From VAXT01 sp963850415 (lineage in GTDB: Bacteria; Actinomycetota; Thermoleophilia; Gaiellales; Gaiellaceae), in NCBI GenBank assembly GCA_963850415.1, contig CAWKLE010000003.1, positions 1,274,522 to 1,338,521 on the forward strand: DNA of 64,000 nt, written 5' to 3'. The translations under genes were made by a program, and so were the position numbers. Below are positions 62,533 to 64,000 of the stretch, one piece after another. The notes beneath the pieces are model-generated. The model ran no database searches. It saw only the letters and a program-made list of their open reading frames with translations, and was not told where the DNA came from. Within the stretch, counting starts at the first letter, position 1. Each line of letters opens with the position of its first letter.

Positions 62533-62569
62533 GGCCGCATTTTAGTCGAATGGCCGCATTTTTAGTCGC
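62531..62569. repeat. 19-bp tandem direct repeat
   Basis: ATGGCCGCATTTTAGTCG is followed immediately by a second copy with one extra T (62550-62569). It covers the start of the 73-residue gene. It could be a duplicated regulatory site or slippage. Confidence 0.7.
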
Positions 62570-62656
62570 GGCTTCCCTTTGTGGGAGCGCCAGATCACAC
62601 TGCGCACCTCACAAGAGAGGGCGACCTTCGCCGCCCTGCCTTGCAGCGCCTGAGCG

Positions 62657-62827
62657 CTATGCGCTTGCCGCTTCGTCCTTGGCGAGCGCTTTCAGCTCGC
62701 TCGAGAGTCCGGCGCTCAGATCGCCGTGTGAGCGAGTTGCCCAGGAACGGTCGTCGACGGTGAGCGCGGGTTCGAGAAGGCGCCGGCTGCCGAGTCCGCA
62801 GCCGCCTAGTTCGGATTCTGTAAACAC
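62657..62827 (-). CDS. Short hypothetical protein (56 aa)
   Basis: From GTG 62827 a clean 56-residue frame with genome-typical codon bias: LLEPALTVDDRSWATR, then AGLSSELKALAKDEAASA at the C-terminus. No ribosome site is obvious. It might be the C-terminal relic of a longer protein. Divergent from the large secreted gene at 62865. The plus-strand frame over this region looks like a shadow. Confidence 0.35.
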   Translation of the reverse strand: MFTESELGGCGLGSRRLLEPALTVDDRSWATRSHGDLSAGLSSELKALAKDEAASA

Positions 62828-62864
62828 TCTAGTAGCAGGGCTTTCGCGGAGTTACCGTTGACGC

Positions 62865-64000
62865 GTGAAGCTCGCGGGCGTCACCGCTTTCGCCGCCGCA
62901 CTGGTCGTCGCGGTCTCGGGAGCCGCGCAAGCGAGCGACGGGCTCACGCTTCGCGGATACGGGACCGCTGTCGTCGACGGCGTGCTCTCGCCGAACGAGT
63001 GGGAGCGCGCGGGCCACTTCGACTTCCAGGCGAACCTCGCTCCTGCGGAAGGCGGTGGAACGGTTCCCGCGACGCTGCTCGTCATGAACGACTCGACGAA
63101 CCTCTACCTGGCGCTTCGCGTCGCTGTTGCCGACCTCGGCGACAGCACCTTCGACAGCGTCTTCATGCCGTCCGACCTGAATCCATTCGGACCGGGCAAC
63201 GACATCCTGCGCGCGACTCCCACGTTCTTCGAGGACTACCACTACCAGCAGACCGGGCCGAATTCGTGGGACTGGGTCGCCGACGTCGCGGATGGAGGGA
63301 CCCGTGACGGGACTGCTGTGGTGAGGCAGTACGGCGACGTCGGCGTGTTCGAGGTCGCACACCCGCTCGACAGCGCGGACAGCGCACACGACTTCAGCCT
63401 CTCGGTTCCGAGCCACATCTCGTTCATCGCTTCGCTCCAGCTCTGCGTCGCCTACTCGTGCGGGTCCACGAACGTGCCCGGTGGTAGCGGCAAGCTCGTC
63501 GTCGTTTCCGGGACGCCCGTGCCTCCGGACACGAGGATCACTGCTGGGCCTGCCGAGGGAGCGGAGGTGCCCGACTACTATGGAAACTTCGAGTTCCAAG
63601 GCATCGACGACGTCGCTCCGCCGAGCGAGATCACCTTCGAATGCAAGGTCGACGCGGGCGAGTGGAGCGAGTGTTTCACGCCGTACGGGCCCGCTACGAC
63701 CGTCGACGGCTGGCACACGCTGAGCGTGCGCGCGCTCGATGACATGGCGAACGTCGACCCCACGCCGGCCGTGCGTCATTGGCGCATCGACACCCTGGCC
63801 CCGTCGAAGCCCAAGGTGGTGCGGAGAAGGAGCGACGATCCGTTTCTCGGCGAAGGATCGAGGTACCCCGTCCAGGCGCCTGCGTTTCCGGTGCGCGATC
63901 GACGCAAGACTGCTCCATTCCTGCGGCTCGCTCGTGCGTGTGCGACTCACCGCTCGTCGGCACGTGCTGCGCGTCCGGGCGGTGGATCCCGCCGGGAACC
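62865..64000 (+). CDS. Large secreted multidomain protein, partial (one frame break)
   Basis: GTG 62865 opens a signal peptide (KLAGVTAFAAALVVAVSGAAQA). Next comes a CBM9-like beta domain (DGVLSPNEWERAGHFDFQAN to about residue 200), then Ig-like units (PPDTRITAGP, EITFECKVDAGEWSECF, GWHTLSVRALDDMANVDPTP). Near 63822 an extra base shifts the frame; the second frame continues FRCAIDARLLHSCGSLVRV and LRVRAVDPAGN to the window end. Likely a surface or exported protein; the rest is outside. Confidence 0.75.
   Translation, partial: MKLAGVTAFAAALVVAVSGAAQASDGLTLRGYGTAVVDGVLSPNEWERAGHFDFQANLAPAEGGGTVPATLLVMNDSTNLYLALRVAVADLGDSTFDSVFMPSDLNPFGPGNDILRATPTFFEDYHYQQTGPNSWDWVADVADGGTRDGTAVVRQYGDVGVFEVAHPLDSADSAHDFSLSVPSHISFIASLQLCVAYSCGSTNVPGGSGKLVVVSGTPVPPDTRITAGPAEGAEVPDYYGNFEFQGIDDVAPPSEITFECKVDAGEWSECFTPYGPATTVDGWHTLSVRALDDMANVDPTPAVRHWRIDTLAPSKPKVVRRRSDDPFLGEGSRYPVQAPAFPVRDRRKTAPFLRLARACATHRSSARAARPGGGSRRE

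Noticed and set aside
62550..62861. A plus-strand 103-residue frame
   Set aside because: Its protein is Ser/Arg/Pro-rich with poor codon bias, while the opposite strand shows a better 56-residue frame; treated as a shadow.
1..64000. CRISPR arrays, integrases, restriction-modification or toxin-antitoxin pairs
   Set aside because: No regularly spaced repeats and no recognisable Cas, integrase, methyltransferase-endonuclease or toxin family proteins were found on either strand.

Overview
The window is about 68-70 % G+C by eye, densely packed, with many GTG and TTG starts, 4-bp gene overlaps and leaderless-looking promoters. It carries a dnaK-grpE-dnaJ-hspR-clpB heat-shock operon, an RskA-type anti-sigma factor with an ECF sigma factor, inositol-lipid genes and several secreted PD40 beta-propeller proteins. 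Together these point to a deep-branching actinobacterium, most likely class Thermoleophilia (Gaiellales or Solirubrobacterales). That placement is an inference from gene content, not from a marker tree. I see no integrase, transposase, phage structural gene or CRISPR array.

Layout. 1-5.5 kb: a minus-strand run (CBS protein, conserved protein, ornithine cyclodeaminase family, threonine dehydratase-like), then plus-strand metabolic genes (GFA, VOC, maleate isomerase-like, aldo/keto reductase). 5.5-11 kb: accessory genes, including a Cys-rich small protein coupled to a secreted-repeat protein, a TIR-like (Pycsar/CBASS-effector type) protein and secreted beta-propellers. 11.2-16.8 kb: a MacB-type ABC ATPase, an FtsX-like permease that appears to contain a parvulin (PpiC) domain, a NarL-type histidine kinase and its response regulator. 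17-21.2 kb: tRNA-Ala, a LysR regulator, and a coupled GGDEF/HD-GYP pair for cyclic-di-GMP. 21.4-31.4 kb: a long minus-strand series with two DUF4331 secreted proteins, a TPR protein, two Ni/Co transport proteins, anti-sigma/sigma, argF, rhomboid, a zincin and a 29-residue membrane peptide. 31.5-34.9 kb: an ATPase flanked by inverted repeats, next to carbamate kinase and a COG2403 protein. 34.9-44.5 kb: ferritin, a class III cyclase, M3 peptidase, YjbQ, an ABC-2 transporter, GNAT, an RNA m5U methyltransferase and a presenilin-like membrane protein. 44.5-49.8 kb: a UDG-family protein, a GT4-PHP fusion, an RHH-inositol phosphate synthase fusion with its own operators, a CDP-alcohol phosphatidyltransferase and PAP2, which together suggest inositol-lipid synthesis. 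49.9-54 kb: methyltransferase, moaA, ATP-grasp, M29 aminopeptidase. 54-60.8 kb: the heat-shock operon. 60.8-64 kb: a secreted beta-propeller, a duplicated clpB 3' fragment, small genes and the start of a large secreted protein.

A caution for every reader: about 20 single-base indels, mostly +1 in short G/C runs, break otherwise well conserved genes (dnaJ, HD-GYP, LysR, NicO, TPR, DUF4331, ABC ATPase and others). Because housekeeping genes are hit, most look like sequence or assembly errors rather than decay. I therefore annotate the restored genes across their full span and state where each frame breaks. Four genes also appear to start at CTG.
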